A stretch of 64,000 nucleotides of DNA from an uncultured Croceitalea sp. (GCA_947499565.1 CANMOV010000001.1:310001-374000), one strand, 5' to 3'; shown: positions 9,297-19,653, counted from the first letter of the stretch. Notes: generated by a model from the sequence alone, not told the origin. Program-made: numbers and translations.

Positions 9297-10304
9297 TTAT
9301 TTTTTCAATTTTAAGTTTTTCCAATACCAATCCACTGCCTCTTTAAGACCATTTGCGATATCATATTTTGGGGCATAGCCCAAAAGTTTTTTTGCCTTTT
9401 CAACAGATGCTAAGGAATGGGGCACATCGCCTTGACGGTTAGCGCCATAGTTAACTTCAATATTTGTGATGCTTTTATCGTATTTGCCTAAATATTCCTT
9501 TAATAAGCTTACCAATTCATTTAATGTAGTTCGTTCTCCATAAGCTACATTATATACTGTATTTACAGCATTTTCATTGCTAGTGATTAGGGCTCTTACG
9601 TTCATTTCGATTACATTATCGATGTAGGTGAAATCACGTGAATACGACCCATCTCCATTGATTGTAGGGGAGTTATGTTCCATAAATTGTATTACAAACT
9701 TGGGAATAACTGCTGCATAAGCTCCATTAGGGTCTTGTTTTCTACCAAAAACATTAAAATAGCGCAGCCCTACCGTTTCAATCTCATATGTTTTAGAAAA
9801 GATTTCAGCATACAGCTCATTTACATATTTGGTAATGGCATATGGTGATAGTGGTTTACCTATAACTTCTTCTACTTTGGGCAAAGCTTTAGAGTCACCG
9901 TAGGTAGATGAACTCGCTGCAAAGACAAAACGATTTACCTTGGCATCACGTGCTGCAACCAACATATTAACAAAACCAGAAACATTAACATTGTTACTGG
10001 TAATTGGATCGTTAATAGATCTTGGAACGGAACCCAAAGCTGCTTGATGTAGTACATAGTCTACATTTTTACAGGCTGAGTGGCAATCTTCAGGATTGCG
10101 AATGTCTCCCTCTATTAGGGTAAACTTTTTGTTTGAAAGAAAAGGGCTTATGTTTTCTTTTTTTCCAGTGGAAAAATTGTCCAAACAGACTACGGTATTA
10201 CCATTATTGAGCAATGATTCACAAAGGTTAGAACCTATAAATCCTGCTCCTCCCGTTACCAAAATATTATATTTAGGATTAAAATTTAATGATGAAATAT
10301 CCAT
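9297..10304 (-). CDS. tviC: UDP-N-acetylglucosamine 4-epimerase (TviC/WbpP type)
   Basis: An extended short-chain dehydrogenase of 335 residues when started at the ATG at 10304 (MDISSLNFNPKYNILVTGGA); the longer frame from 10328 uses TTG and adds eight residues. It has the NAD-binding GGAGFIGSN motif, the Ser-Ser-Ser-Thr-Tyr stretch SSSTYG, the catalytic SPYAITKY (YxxxK) and the RYFNVFGRKQDPNGAYAAVI substrate loop that marks WbpP/TviC, with DFTYIDNVIEMN. It interconverts UDP-GlcNAc(A) and UDP-GalNAc(A). It is the upstream partner of the dehydrogenase in the same operon. Confidence 0.88.
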   Translation of the reverse strand: MDISSLNFNPKYNILVTGGAGFIGSNLCESLLNNGNTVVCLDNFSTGKKENISPFLSNKKFTLIEGDIRNPEDCHSACKNVDYVLHQAALGSVPRSINDPITSNNVNVSGFVNMLVAARDAKVNRFVFAASSSTYGDSKALPKVEEVIGKPLSPYAITKYVNELYAEIFSKTYEIETVGLRYFNVFGRKQDPNGAYAAVIPKFVIQFMEHNSPTINGDGSYSRDFTYIDNVIEMNVRALITSNENAVNTVYNVAYGERTTLNELVSLLKEYLGKYDKSITNIEVNYGANRQGDVPHSLASVEKAKKLLGYAPKYDIANGLKEAVDWYWKNLKLKK

Positions 10305-10415
10305 TTTTTTATGTAAAGTAAGCTGCAAAAATGCGACTTTTTAATTTTTAAATTATTATTTATTTACGCTGAAATTCTGATTCTGAAATGTCTTACCCTA
10401 TTTTGATAAAATCAA

Positions 10416-11744
10416 TTATTTTTTACCGATTTGGAAATATTCAAATCCGTTAGTTTGCATTTTTTCGGAATCATATTGATTTCTACCGTCAAAAATTATA
10501 GCATGTTTAAGTTGTTTTTTTAACTCCTCAAAGTCAGGAGATCTAAACTCTTTCCATTCAGTTAGTAATATCATTGCATCTGCGCCTACTAGAGTTTCGT
10601 ATTTAGATGGAAAATATTCAACATTCGGTTCATCTTTGAGGTAAAAATGTTTGGCTTCATCAATTGCTTTTGGGTCATAAGCTTTAATTTTAGCACCTCT
10701 ACGAGTTAATTCTTTTATGATATAAATGGCTGGTGCTTCACGCATATCATCAGTTCCAGGCTTAAATGCAAGTCCCCAGATTGCAAAGGTTTTCCCAGTC
10801 AAATCTTCGCCAAATCTAGAGATTACTTTTTTTGCAATCACTAATTTTTGAAGGTCATTGACATCCTCAACTGCTTTAATTAATTTGGGAGAGTATCCAT
10901 TTTTTTCAGCCGTCTTCTTTAAGGCTTTTACGTCTTTTGGAAAACAAGATCCACCATAACCACTTCCTGGATAGATGAAACTATACCCAATTCTGCTATC
11001 TGAACCAATTCCTATCCGAACTTTATTTACATCAGCATCCACTAATTCACAAATATTAGCAATCTCATTCATAAATGAGATTTTGGTAGCCAGCATGGCA
11101 TTGGCTACATATTTGGTCATCTCTGCCGATTTTACATCCATAGTAATAAGGCGGTCTGTACTGCTCCTGAAAAATGGAGTATAAAGGTTTCTCATTATTT
11201 TTGTAGCAACTTCACTATCAGAACCAATTACTACCCGGTCAGGTTTCATAAAGTCATTAATGGCATCTCCCTCTTTTAAGAATTCAGGATTAGATACCAC
11301 GTGGAACTCAATTTCAACTTTTCTTTTTGCTAACTCTTGCGAGATTGCATCCCTAACCTTGTCAGCAGTTCCGACAGGAACAGTAGATTTATCAACAATT
11401 ACTAATGGAGTAGTAATATGCATTCCAATCTCTTTTGCAACTCCAAGGACATATTTTAAATCTGCAGAACCATCTTCCCCCATAGGAGTTCCTACGGCAA
11501 TGAAAGCAGCATCACATTTATCTAGATTTTCGGATAGTTTTGTGCTAAATTTTAAGGTGTTGTTTTCAACATTACGTTTCACCATTTGCTCCAGGCCAGG
11601 CTCATATATAGGGATAATACCCTCCTTTAGTTTGTTTATTTTATTACTATCAATATCTATACATGTGACTTCATTGCCCATTTCAGCAAAACAAGTACCA
11701 CTTACTAGACCAACATATCCGGTTCCAATTACTGTTAATTTCAT
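10416..11744 (-). CDS. ugd: UDP-glucose 6-dehydrogenase
   Basis: A 442-residue enzyme, standard family length. It starts MKLTVIGTGYVGLVSGTCFA (GxGYVG NAD-binding loop), continues with NPEFLKEGDAINDFMKPDRVV and the catalytic Cys in YGGSCFPKDVKAL, and ends with the GLAFKPGTDDMREAPAI motif. It oxidises UDP-glucose to UDP-glucuronate with two NAD+. The next gene upstream on the same strand, a UDP-glucuronate epimerase, uses the product. Spacing to neighbours (about 110 bp downstream, about 300 bp upstream) suggests it may have its own promoter. Confidence 0.93.
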   Translation of the reverse strand: MKLTVIGTGYVGLVSGTCFAEMGNEVTCIDIDSNKINKLKEGIIPIYEPGLEQMVKRNVENNTLKFSTKLSENLDKCDAAFIAVGTPMGEDGSADLKYVLGVAKEIGMHITTPLVIVDKSTVPVGTADKVRDAISQELAKRKVEIEFHVVSNPEFLKEGDAINDFMKPDRVVIGSDSEVATKIMRNLYTPFFRSSTDRLITMDVKSAEMTKYVANAMLATKISFMNEIANICELVDADVNKVRIGIGSDSRIGYSFIYPGSGYGGSCFPKDVKALKKTAEKNGYSPKLIKAVEDVNDLQKLVIAKKVISRFGEDLTGKTFAIWGLAFKPGTDDMREAPAIYIIKELTRRGAKIKAYDPKAIDEAKHFYLKDEPNVEYFPSKYETLVGADAMILLTEWKEFRSPDFEELKKQLKHAIIFDGRNQYDSEKMQTNGFEYFQIGKK

Positions 11745-12049
11745 TGCTTTTTATTGAATTTACTTCGTTTGTAGATTATTTTATATATTTCTAATACTAG
11801 GAGATGGCTAATTCCAGTACCATTTTAAATTGTAAATATTTCCATTAGTATTATGTAAAAGGCATTCAATGGCTTTAATTGCCAGAATGTTCATTTTCAA
11901 AATTTTAATCCGCAAAGTTGCGAAAGTTTTTTGTTCATCAACTAAAACTACCATAACAGTCCATAAATAACGATGAAATGTAATTTTTACTTTGGGTTCC
12001 TCCTAAATACGTTGTTAGAAAAAGCGACCAAAATTCAGAATCATTGTTT
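11745..12049. promoter_or_regulatory. Intergenic region upstream of ugd
   Basis: About 300 bp of AT-rich sequence between the ugd start and the stop of the UDP-glucuronate epimerase, both on the minus strand. It presumably carries the ugd promoter. I saw no strict TAnnTTTG box, terminator hairpin or repeated element. Confidence 0.3.
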
Positions 12050-13075
12050 TTATGTTTTGTAGAAATTCTTGTACCAGTTAATGAATTCGGCAACCCCTGT
12101 TTTAATTGGTGTGTTGGGGGAATATGCATAGTCCCTAATTAATGAATCAACATCGGCCCAAGTTTTTTCGACATCACCAGGTTGCATGGGCATGAGATTC
12201 TTATCTGCTACCGTTCTTAGTTCATTTTCTATGGCTTTTATAAATTCATCTAACTTGACAGATTTATTATTTCCTATATTATACAGATTATATTTTTTGC
12301 TGCTATCGTAAGAAGAAGTGTGTTTATTTTCTAGTATCCTGACTACACCTTGAACAATATCATCAATGTAGGTAAAATCCCTTTCCATAGCACCTTTATT
12401 AAACACGTTGATTGGCTTTTTATTAAGTATGGCCTTGGTAAATAGAAACATTGCCATGTCCGGGCGTCCCCATGGACCATAAACCGTAAAAAAGCGTAAG
12501 CCTGTGGTACGAAAATCATACAAATGGGCATAGGTATGGGCCATTAGCTCATTGCTCTTTTTCGAGGCTGCATATAAACTGATTGGATAATCCACATTAT
12601 CTGAAGTTGCAAAAGGAACTTTTTTATTCATACCATATACACTGGAACTACTAGCATATACTAAATGTTCTACACTATTATGCCTACAACATTCCAAAAT
12701 GTTCATAAATCCAACGATATTACTTTCAACATAGGCTTTTGGATTTTCTAAACTATATCTTACACCTGCTTGCGCCGCTAGATTACAGACTACATCAAAA
12801 CGTTCCTCCTCAAACAGATTTCCTAATGTATTGTCATCTGTAATATCACTCCGTATGAATCTAAAATTCGGATGACTCTCACTCTTATTCACCTTATTGA
12901 ATTGTTCTGCTTTTTTTCGAACTATACCTAATTCATTAATTCTTGCATACTTCAGATTAATATCATAATAATCGTTGATATTATCAAGACCAATTATCTT
13001 ATGTTGCGATTCCAATAAACTTTTTGTGACATGAAAACCAATAAAACCAGCCGCACCAGTAACCAATATCTTCAT
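12050..13075 (-). CDS. UDP-glucuronate 4-epimerase
   Basis: A 341-residue extended SDR starting MKILVTGAAGFIGFHVTKSL. Diagnostic parts are the GLDNINDYYDINLKYARI loop typical of capsule protein CapI / LspL-type UDP-glucuronate epimerases, SSSSVYG, YAASKKSNELMAH with the catalytic YxxxK, and GLRFFTVYGPWGRPDMAMFLF. It converts UDP-GlcA to UDP-GalA. It is the first gene of the minus-strand sugar-nucleotide block and feeds uronic acids to the polymer. No oddities. Confidence 0.9.
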   Translation of the reverse strand: MKILVTGAAGFIGFHVTKSLLESQHKIIGLDNINDYYDINLKYARINELGIVRKKAEQFNKVNKSESHPNFRFIRSDITDDNTLGNLFEEERFDVVCNLAAQAGVRYSLENPKAYVESNIVGFMNILECCRHNSVEHLVYASSSSVYGMNKKVPFATSDNVDYPISLYAASKKSNELMAHTYAHLYDFRTTGLRFFTVYGPWGRPDMAMFLFTKAILNKKPINVFNKGAMERDFTYIDDIVQGVVRILENKHTSSYDSSKKYNLYNIGNNKSVKLDEFIKAIENELRTVADKNLMPMQPGDVEKTWADVDSLIRDYAYSPNTPIKTGVAEFINWYKNFYKT

Positions 13076-13278
13076 TTCTTTTATTTAAAGGTTTGATTCA
13101 GAATTATACTACCTTTTGTAAAGGTCGCTTTAAACTTTTCCATTTTGGATAATTTATAAAGTTTATAATAGGTATTCAAACGATTTTTTTTACAGATTCG
13201 CCGAAATATTATGCATATTTTATTCCAAATCGGGATTTCAGAGTAATTTTGATTTTAGAACTTAAGCAAAGATACTTG

Positions 13279-13347
13279 TAGAGTTATTAATTTGAAATAT
13301 AAATTTGTTGAAATTCTCGTTCTCTAAATTGTTAAACCCTGAATTAA
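13279..13347 (+). promoter_or_regulatory. Probable promoter of the pglE-pglF-wza-wzc operon
   Basis: TAAATTTG at 13300-13307 matches the Bacteroidota -7 consensus TAnnTTTG. A TTG at 13276-13278 is 21 bp upstream, within the accepted range for a -33 element. The ATG follows at 13348. The rest of the 272-bp divergent region has no other feature I recognise. Confidence 0.45.
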
Positions 13348-14493
13348 ATGAGCATTAACTTGAAAACCGAAACACAAAGTAAGATTTGGCTTTCCTCTCC
13401 TCATATGGGTGATATGGAGCAGCTTTTTGTTAAAGAAGCTTTTGATACAAATTGGATAGCTCCTTTGGGTCCAAATGTTTCAGGTTTCGAAGCTGACATT
13501 AAAGGCTACTTGGATGAGGGGGTGCACGTTGCAGCCTTAAGTTCTGGTACTGCTGCGATTCACTTAGGACTTAAACTTTTAGGTGTTGGCATGGGTGATG
13601 AAGTGCTATGTCAAAGCTTTACTTTTTCGGCATCCGCAAACCCTGTAACATACGTGGGTGCTTCACCAGTATTTGTAGACAGTGAGAAAGAAACTTGGAA
13701 TATGTCTCCAGAACTACTTGAAGCTGCTATAATTGAAAGAAGGTCTAAGGGAAAAACACCAAAGGCCATAGTTGCGGTACATTTATATGGTATGCCATAT
13801 AAGGTAGATGAGATACATGCTATATCTGAAAAATACAGCATACCAGTTCTAGAGGATAGCGCTGAAGCTTTAGGTAGTACTTACAATGGAAGAAAATGCG
13901 GAACTTTTGGGGATATTGCTATTCTTTCATTTAATGGAAATAAGATTATTACCACCTCAGGGGGTGGAGCTCTGGTGTCGTCCAATAAACTTCACAAAGA
14001 AAACGCTGTCTTTCTTGCTACTCAAGCTAGGGATGATGCGCCACATTACCAACATTCTAAAATAGGGCACAATTATCGAATGAGCAATATTCTGGCAGGC
14101 ATTGGAAGAGGTCAAATGAAAGTCTTGGATAAAAGGGTTAATGCTAGAAGAGGAAACTATGACTACTATCATCAACAACTCCATGACCTAAATAACATTA
14201 CCTTTCTTCCGGAACCAAAGGAAATGGTTTCAAATAGATGGCTAAGTTGTGTTTTATTTGATAGTTATGCATTAAGGGAAAAGGTCAGAATTGCGCTGTT
14301 GGAGGAGAATATTGAATCACGTCCTCTATGGAAGCCAATGCATCTGCAACCAATTTTTGAAAACGAGCTCAGTTTTACAGATGGAACTTCGGAAGATTTA
14401 TTCCAAAGAGGTCTATGCCTCCCCAGTGGATCTAATCTTTCTTTTAATGACCTAGAACGAGTGATACAAATCATTAAATTTACCTTAGGATGA
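13348..14493 (+). CDS. PLP-dependent sugar aminotransferase, DegT/DnrJ/EryC1 family (PglE-like)
   Basis: A 381-residue fold-type I aminotransferase. The start motif IWLSSPHMGDMEQ and AFDTNWIAPLGPNVSGFEAD are typical of the PglE/WlbE-type branch acting on UDP-4-keto-6-deoxy-HexNAc. Other motifs are LSSGTAAIHLGLKLLGVG, VLEDSAEALGSTYNGRKCGT and SFNGNKIITTSGGGALVSS, in which the Asn-Lys pair includes the Schiff-base Lys of the SFxxxKxxxxGxGG motif. With the adjacent dehydratase it would make a UDP-4-amino-4,6-dideoxy-HexNAc, the precursor of bacillosamine-like sugars. It overlaps the dehydratase start by 4 bp. Confidence 0.85.
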   Translation: MSINLKTETQSKIWLSSPHMGDMEQLFVKEAFDTNWIAPLGPNVSGFEADIKGYLDEGVHVAALSSGTAAIHLGLKLLGVGMGDEVLCQSFTFSASANPVTYVGASPVFVDSEKETWNMSPELLEAAIIERRSKGKTPKAIVAVHLYGMPYKVDEIHAISEKYSIPVLEDSAEALGSTYNGRKCGTFGDIAILSFNGNKIITTSGGGALVSSNKLHKENAVFLATQARDDAPHYQHSKIGHNYRMSNILAGIGRGQMKVLDKRVNARRGNYDYYHQQLHDLNNITFLPEPKEMVSNRWLSCVLFDSYALREKVRIALLEENIESRPLWKPMHLQPIFENELSFTDGTSEDLFQRGLCLPSGSNLSFNDLERVIQIIKFTLG

Positions 14494-16448
14494 TACAAAG
14501 CTATCTAACGAATAAGGTCGAGCGATATGCTTCAAAATGGCTAGTACTGATAATTGACGTTGTCATTGTAATGGTATCCTTTGTTCTATCGTACTTAATT
14601 CGATTTAACCTTACTTTTAATTTCGATGTTGAAAAATTGTTTGTGCAGATTCCTTGGATATCTTTAATGTTTCTATGCTCTTTTTTGGTAATCGGTTCTT
14701 ACAAAGGTGTTGTTAGACATGCTGGCGTTCAAGATGTTTACAATTTATTCAATGCTATTTGTCTCGCCAGTATTTTTATTATTTTTCTAGTTATTGTCAA
14801 TAAAGAATATCTGATAGTTGAAAATTTCACTATTCCGCTTTCAATAATCATAATCAATAGCCTAATAAGCTTTATTGCCTTAATTACTTCAAGATTTCTA
14901 TTTAAGACTTTATTCTTAAATATTTTTAATCAAAGTAGGATTAATGCATCTAAAAATGTCCTAATTTATGGAGCAGGAGAGTCGGGTATTTTAACATATG
15001 GCACAATTACCAATCATTCCAAGAGTAATGCCAAAATTTTAGGGTTTGTCGATTATGATAAAAAGAAGATTGGCAAAGTAATAAATGGAGTCACCGTTTA
15101 TGCTCCTGAAGCACTTACAAAGGATTTTATTGTTAGGAAAGGAATATCAGAAGTCATATTTTGTATACAAGGTATTTCGCATAAAAGACTAAAGAGTCTT
15201 GTGGAAGGATTAGTAGACTTTCCGGTATTGGTTAAAATAGTGCCACCGGTAGAGGATTGGATTAATGGAGAATTGAAAGTTTCTCAAATAAAAAATATCC
15301 AGATAGAGGATTTATTGAATCGTGCACCTATTGATTTGAACAATTTGAATATAGAAAGGGAATTGCACAATAAAACTGTTCTGGTAACTGGAGGAGCGGG
15401 TTCAATAGGTAGCGAATTAGTTAGACAAATATGCAATTTCAAGTATAAATCTTTAATTATTATTGATCAGGCAGAATCGGCCTTGTATGATTTGCAGCAG
15501 GAGTTAAAACAAAAAGGGTTTAACAATTTCATTCCCATAGTAGGAGATGTTAGGGACAAGAAAAGAATGGATATGCTTTTTGGGGAACACAAGCCAAATA
15601 TGGTGTTTCACGCTGCCGCATACAAACATGTTCCTTTAATGGAGCAAAATTCTTATGAGGCAATCAAAATAAATATTGCAGGAACTAAAAATATCGCGGA
15701 CATATCAACTGAACATAAGGTGGATAAATTTGTATTGGTTTCAACAGATAAAGCGGTAAACCCAACAAATATTATGGGGGCTAGTAAACGTATTGCTGAA
15801 ATTTATGTCAGCTGTCTTCAGCAGCAGAATGATACGCGCTATATTATTACAAGATTTGGAAATGTTCTAGGTTCCAATGGTTCGGTCATTCCATTATTTA
15901 GGAAACAAATCGAAAAAGGTGGGCCACTTACGCTTACCCATAAAGAGATAACACGTTATTTTATGACTATTCCCGAAGCTTCCCAATTAGTTTTAGAGGC
16001 TGGTTCTATGGGTGTTGGTGGTGAGATTTTTATTTTTGATATGGGTGAGTCTGTTAAGATTTTCGATTTAGCCAAAAATATGATTAAGCTTTCTGGTTTG
16101 AAATATCCAGAGGATATTGATATTATCATTACAGGATTAAGACCAGGAGAAAAATTATATGAGGAGTTATTGGCAAATGGAGAAAATACACTTCCTACAT
16201 ATCACAAGAAAATTAAGATTAGCAAGACTAAGGAATTGGATTACGAAAAACTGAAATCTCTAATTGACGAGCTTTGCATTGCCAATACATTTTTCGGTGA
16301 AAATACTGTCAAGCTTATGAAACATATTGTTCCTGAGTTTATATCAAACAACTCGAAATTTTGCGAATTGGATAGGAAAGAAAGTGTTACTTTTGAAGCG
16401 AATAAAAAAATCCAATCAAATCAACCTCACAAGGCATTAAATTTATAA
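14490..16448 (+). CDS. Membrane-anchored UDP-HexNAc 4,6-dehydratase (PglF/WbpM/CapD-like)
   Basis: A 652-residue protein with four N-terminal membrane helices, a CoA-binding-like Rossmann domain (NVLIYGAGESGILTYG) and a C-terminal SDR domain starting LVTGGAGSIGSELVRQI. The catalytic region reads AAAYKHVPLMEQN and STDKAVNPTNIMGASKR; as in the WbpM/FlaA1 family the usual YxxxK Tyr is replaced by Met in MGASK. Length equals that of WbpM/PglF. It converts UDP-GlcNAc to the 4-keto-6-deoxy sugar that the preceding aminotransferase uses. Confidence 0.9.
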   Translation: MIQSYLTNKVERYASKWLVLIIDVVIVMVSFVLSYLIRFNLTFNFDVEKLFVQIPWISLMFLCSFLVIGSYKGVVRHAGVQDVYNLFNAICLASIFIIFLVIVNKEYLIVENFTIPLSIIIINSLISFIALITSRFLFKTLFLNIFNQSRINASKNVLIYGAGESGILTYGTITNHSKSNAKILGFVDYDKKKIGKVINGVTVYAPEALTKDFIVRKGISEVIFCIQGISHKRLKSLVEGLVDFPVLVKIVPPVEDWINGELKVSQIKNIQIEDLLNRAPIDLNNLNIERELHNKTVLVTGGAGSIGSELVRQICNFKYKSLIIIDQAESALYDLQQELKQKGFNNFIPIVGDVRDKKRMDMLFGEHKPNMVFHAAAYKHVPLMEQNSYEAIKINIAGTKNIADISTEHKVDKFVLVSTDKAVNPTNIMGASKRIAEIYVSCLQQQNDTRYIITRFGNVLGSNGSVIPLFRKQIEKGGPLTLTHKEITRYFMTIPEASQLVLEAGSMGVGGEIFIFDMGESVKIFDLAKNMIKLSGLKYPEDIDIIITGLRPGEKLYEELLANGENTLPTYHKKIKISKTKELDYEKLKSLIDELCIANTFFGENTVKLMKHIVPEFISNNSKFCELDRKESVTFEANKKIQSNQPHKALNL

Positions 16449-16466
16449 GTTTATATTCTTTTTTTT

Positions 16467-17243
16467 ATGAAAAAAAATGATTCGATATTTTTAGTTAGGG
16501 CTGTGCTAATATGCATTTTTATTATGCTTTCCTCCTGTGCTTCAAGAAAAGACGTGGTCTATTTCCAAGATACCCAAAATTTCGAAACTTTGGTCAACGA
16601 TAATACGTTTGTTTCAAAGTTTAAGGTAGATGATTTAGTGTCCATTCATGTATCTTCATTAAATCCAGAAGCTAGTGCCCCTTTTAATCTTTTTAGAGGC
16701 AGTTCTGAAGGAGGTTTTCGAGCTGAACAGATAGATTATTTAGTGGATCAGGCAGGGGAAATCGATTTTCCGGTAATCGGAAAGCTGAAAATTGAAGGAC
16801 TTTCACCAGATGAAGTACGTGTCCTTTTAAGAGAGCAATTGTCGGATTATTTGAAAGACCCCATTATAAATATAAGATTGCGCAATTTTACGGTGACTGT
16901 TTTGGGAGAAGTTCTAAGACCTGGTACGTATCCCGTAAATGGAGAACAAATAACAATTTTAGAGGCTTTAGGTCTTGCGGGTGATTTGACATTGCGAGGT
17001 GTTCGAAACAATGTCTTAGTGATACGGGATTTTAATGGTACAAAAGTATATTCCCGTGTTGATTTGACTTCTAAGGATATTATAAAGTCGCCTGTATTTT
17101 ATTTAACTCAAAATGACGTAGTCTATGTAGAACCCAACAAATCCGGCATTAAAGAAACTTCCCTTGATGGAAGGGCTACAATTTATGTGTCCATTGCATC
17201 GGTTCTAATTACCTCAACTGTTATTTTAATCACACGAAATTAA
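16467..17243 (+). CDS. wza: Polysaccharide export outer-membrane lipoprotein (Wza family)
   Basis: A 258-residue protein with a lipoprotein signal (MKKNDSIFLVRAVLICIFIM, then LSSCAS). It contains the Poly_export domain (KVDDLVSIHVSSLNPEASAP ... VDQAGEIDFPVIGKLKIEGL) and a SLBB domain (FTVTVLGEVLRPGTYPVNGE, ITILEALGLAGDLT). It ends with a single hydrophobic helix, as is common in Bacteroidota Wza proteins. It should form the outer-membrane channel for the polymer. The Wzc gene follows after 13 bp. Confidence 0.92.
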   Translation: MKKNDSIFLVRAVLICIFIMLSSCASRKDVVYFQDTQNFETLVNDNTFVSKFKVDDLVSIHVSSLNPEASAPFNLFRGSSEGGFRAEQIDYLVDQAGEIDFPVIGKLKIEGLSPDEVRVLLREQLSDYLKDPIINIRLRNFTVTVLGEVLRPGTYPVNGEQITILEALGLAGDLTLRGVRNNVLVIRDFNGTKVYSRVDLTSKDIIKSPVFYLTQNDVVYVEPNKSGIKETSLDGRATIYVSIASVLITSTVILITRN

Positions 17244-17256
17244 ATTGTGTTTTAAT

Positions 17257-19653
17257 ATGCAGACCGAAAAACAAATAAGCCCTAATAATAACCTTGATTT
17301 AAGTAACCTGATTAAGCCATATGCGAAGAATTGGAAATGGTTTGTGGCTTCAGTTATCCTTGCCATAACCTTTGCCATTTTCTACATAAGGTATACCGTG
17401 CCTGAGTACGCTATCCGTTCCAAGGTTAAAATATTAGAAGACCAGAATTCTTCTTCAGAACTAGGTGCATTCTCGGATTTAGGTATCTTGGGCGGGACTA
17501 GGAACAATGTCCAAGATGAGATAGAATCATTAAACTCCAGAACTAGCCTTATTGAGGTGGTTAAAGAACTGGGATTAAATAAAAGGATAATAGCAATTGG
17601 AAACATCAAGAATACGGAGCTATATGATAACCCGCCGTTTAACATCAATTTTTTAGGACCAGACTCTATTGTTCAAAAAACCGAATATGAATTTTACGTA
17701 AGATTGAATTCGGGTACCAAATTTGAATTTGCTAATATTGAGAACGATACGTTTAAAGAGTATTCTTTTGGAAAACCGATACCCTCTTCCTTGGGCGATT
17801 TAATAATAACTCCGAATGGCACTTTAGATATTGGTTCCTACAAAGGGAGGGAATATGAAGTCAAAATCAGTCCACTGGCAACGAGGGCGGAATACTATCA
17901 AAAAAGTATAGTCATAACCACTACAAGTGAATTTTCCAATATAATTACAATAACTCTAAATGACGCTATTAAGAAAAGAGGAAAAGATATCATTAATGCT
18001 TTAGTAGATAAGTACAATCAAAATGCTGTTGATGACAAAAAAGCAATTGCCGATCGTACCTCTAATTTTATCAATGAACGAATAAGCGATATATACGGAA
18101 GTTTGTCCACGGTAGACAAGAGTGCAGAAGACTTCAAAGCTGGCAGGGGAATAACAGATATTGCTGCTCAAACAAATGTAAATTTGAATGTTGGAGCAGC
18201 TAATCAACAAGAATTACGGAACTCGACGGTTCAATTGGATATCGCTTCCTCTATGAAAGACCTTGTGGATAATCAAGATGGGTATGAACTACTTCCAGCC
18301 AATGTGGGGTTGGCGGATCGGACTATTGCCAGTACAACTGCACGATATAATGAACTAGCTTTAGAGAGAAAAAGACTATTGGAAAGTTCAAATGAGAAAA
18401 ATCCAATCATTGTTAATTTAGATCAACAGTTGGATGGTTTAAAGCGAAGTATGAAATCAAGTTTAAACAGTGTCACCAATAATTTATCGCTTCAAGTTAA
18501 TAGTCTAAGCAATCAAGTATCTAGGATTAATTCTCGAATCTATTCTGCCCCTAAAAATGAGCGTGCACTTAGAGATATCACACGCCAACAGCAAACAACG
18601 GAATCATTGTATCTTTACTTGTTACAGAAACGTGAGGAATCACAAATTACATTTGCATCGGCATCTCCTAAATCAAAAGTTATAGATAGAGCTTATCTAT
18701 TGAACAGGGCTCCTGTCTCTCCGAAGAAGTCAATTGTGCTTTTAGCATCCATTATTCTTGGTCTTTTAACACCTTTTTCTATTATATATGCTAAGGATGT
18801 TTTGGACAACAAGATTCATAATAAAGTCAATTTAGAAAAGCTGACTGGGGATGTTCCTGTCTTAGCCGAGTTACCTAAAATTTCTAAAAAGGAAGAAACT
18901 TTAATAAAGCCTGATGAGCGAACAGTTTTGGCTGAATCTCTCAGAGTTTTAAGAACAAACTTAGATTTTATATTAAAATCCAGGCAGAATGTCAATGAAA
19001 ATTATGGAAAAACTATTTTTGTAACGTCTAGTTTGCCAGGAGAGGGTAAGACCTTAGTTTCCTTTAATCTCTCTATGATTTATGCAAATGCTGGTAAAAG
19101 AGTTCTTTTGATGGGTGCAGATATTAGAAATCCAAAAATTTACGAGTTTTATAAGGGGAAGAATATTGATAAACTGTCAAAATCCGTTATGAATAGTGAC
19201 AATTGGGGATTAACAGATTTTTTATCCAATGAATCTTTGAAATCAAAGGAAATTATTTCTTCAATATTGGTAAACAACCAGACTATTGATGTGATTTTTG
19301 CGGGGACTATACCACCTAATCCTACTGAACTATTAATGAGTAAAAGAACTAATGAATTATTTGAAGCGGTCAGAAATAAGTATGATTATATCATCGTTGA
19401 TACTGCGCCACTGATGGTAGTTTCCGATACACTACTTATAAGCGAAAATGCCGATCAGACCCTTTATGTAACTAGAGCTGGGATTACGGAAACGAATGTA
19501 GTTGGATTTCCAATCCGGTTGCAGGAAGAAGGCAAGTTAAAAGGGTTATCCTTTATTGTAAATGGTGTGAAGTCCTCCAATTTAGGTTATGGTGGAAAGT
19601 ATGGTTATGGTTACAGCAATAGTAGTAAGAAATGGTATCAAATTTTTAGTTGA
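17257..19653 (+). CDS. wzc: Polysaccharide co-polymerase and bacterial tyrosine kinase (Wzc)
   Basis: From the ATG at 17257 (the longer frame starts at a TTG at 17245) the protein has 798 residues. Domains are an N-terminal Wzz chain-length domain with a first TM helix (residues about 30-50), a long periplasmic coiled-coil region, a GNVR-like segment and second TM near residue 490, and a cytoplasmic BY-kinase domain with Walker A SSLPGEGKTL, Walker A' LMGADIRNPK and Walker B YIIVDTAPLM. The C-terminus has a Tyr cluster (LGYGGKYGYGYSN), the autophosphorylation sites. It controls chain length and export with Wza. Confidence 0.93.
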   Translation: MQTEKQISPNNNLDLSNLIKPYAKNWKWFVASVILAITFAIFYIRYTVPEYAIRSKVKILEDQNSSSELGAFSDLGILGGTRNNVQDEIESLNSRTSLIEVVKELGLNKRIIAIGNIKNTELYDNPPFNINFLGPDSIVQKTEYEFYVRLNSGTKFEFANIENDTFKEYSFGKPIPSSLGDLIITPNGTLDIGSYKGREYEVKISPLATRAEYYQKSIVITTTSEFSNIITITLNDAIKKRGKDIINALVDKYNQNAVDDKKAIADRTSNFINERISDIYGSLSTVDKSAEDFKAGRGITDIAAQTNVNLNVGAANQQELRNSTVQLDIASSMKDLVDNQDGYELLPANVGLADRTIASTTARYNELALERKRLLESSNEKNPIIVNLDQQLDGLKRSMKSSLNSVTNNLSLQVNSLSNQVSRINSRIYSAPKNERALRDITRQQQTTESLYLYLLQKREESQITFASASPKSKVIDRAYLLNRAPVSPKKSIVLLASIILGLLTPFSIIYAKDVLDNKIHNKVNLEKLTGDVPVLAELPKISKKEETLIKPDERTVLAESLRVLRTNLDFILKSRQNVNENYGKTIFVTSSLPGEGKTLVSFNLSMIYANAGKRVLLMGADIRNPKIYEFYKGKNIDKLSKSVMNSDNWGLTDFLSNESLKSKEIISSILVNNQTIDVIFAGTIPPNPTELLMSKRTNELFEAVRNKYDYIIVDTAPLMVVSDTLLISENADQTLYVTRAGITETNVVGFPIRLQEEGKLKGLSFIVNGVKSSNLGYGGKYGYGYSNSSKKWYQIFS

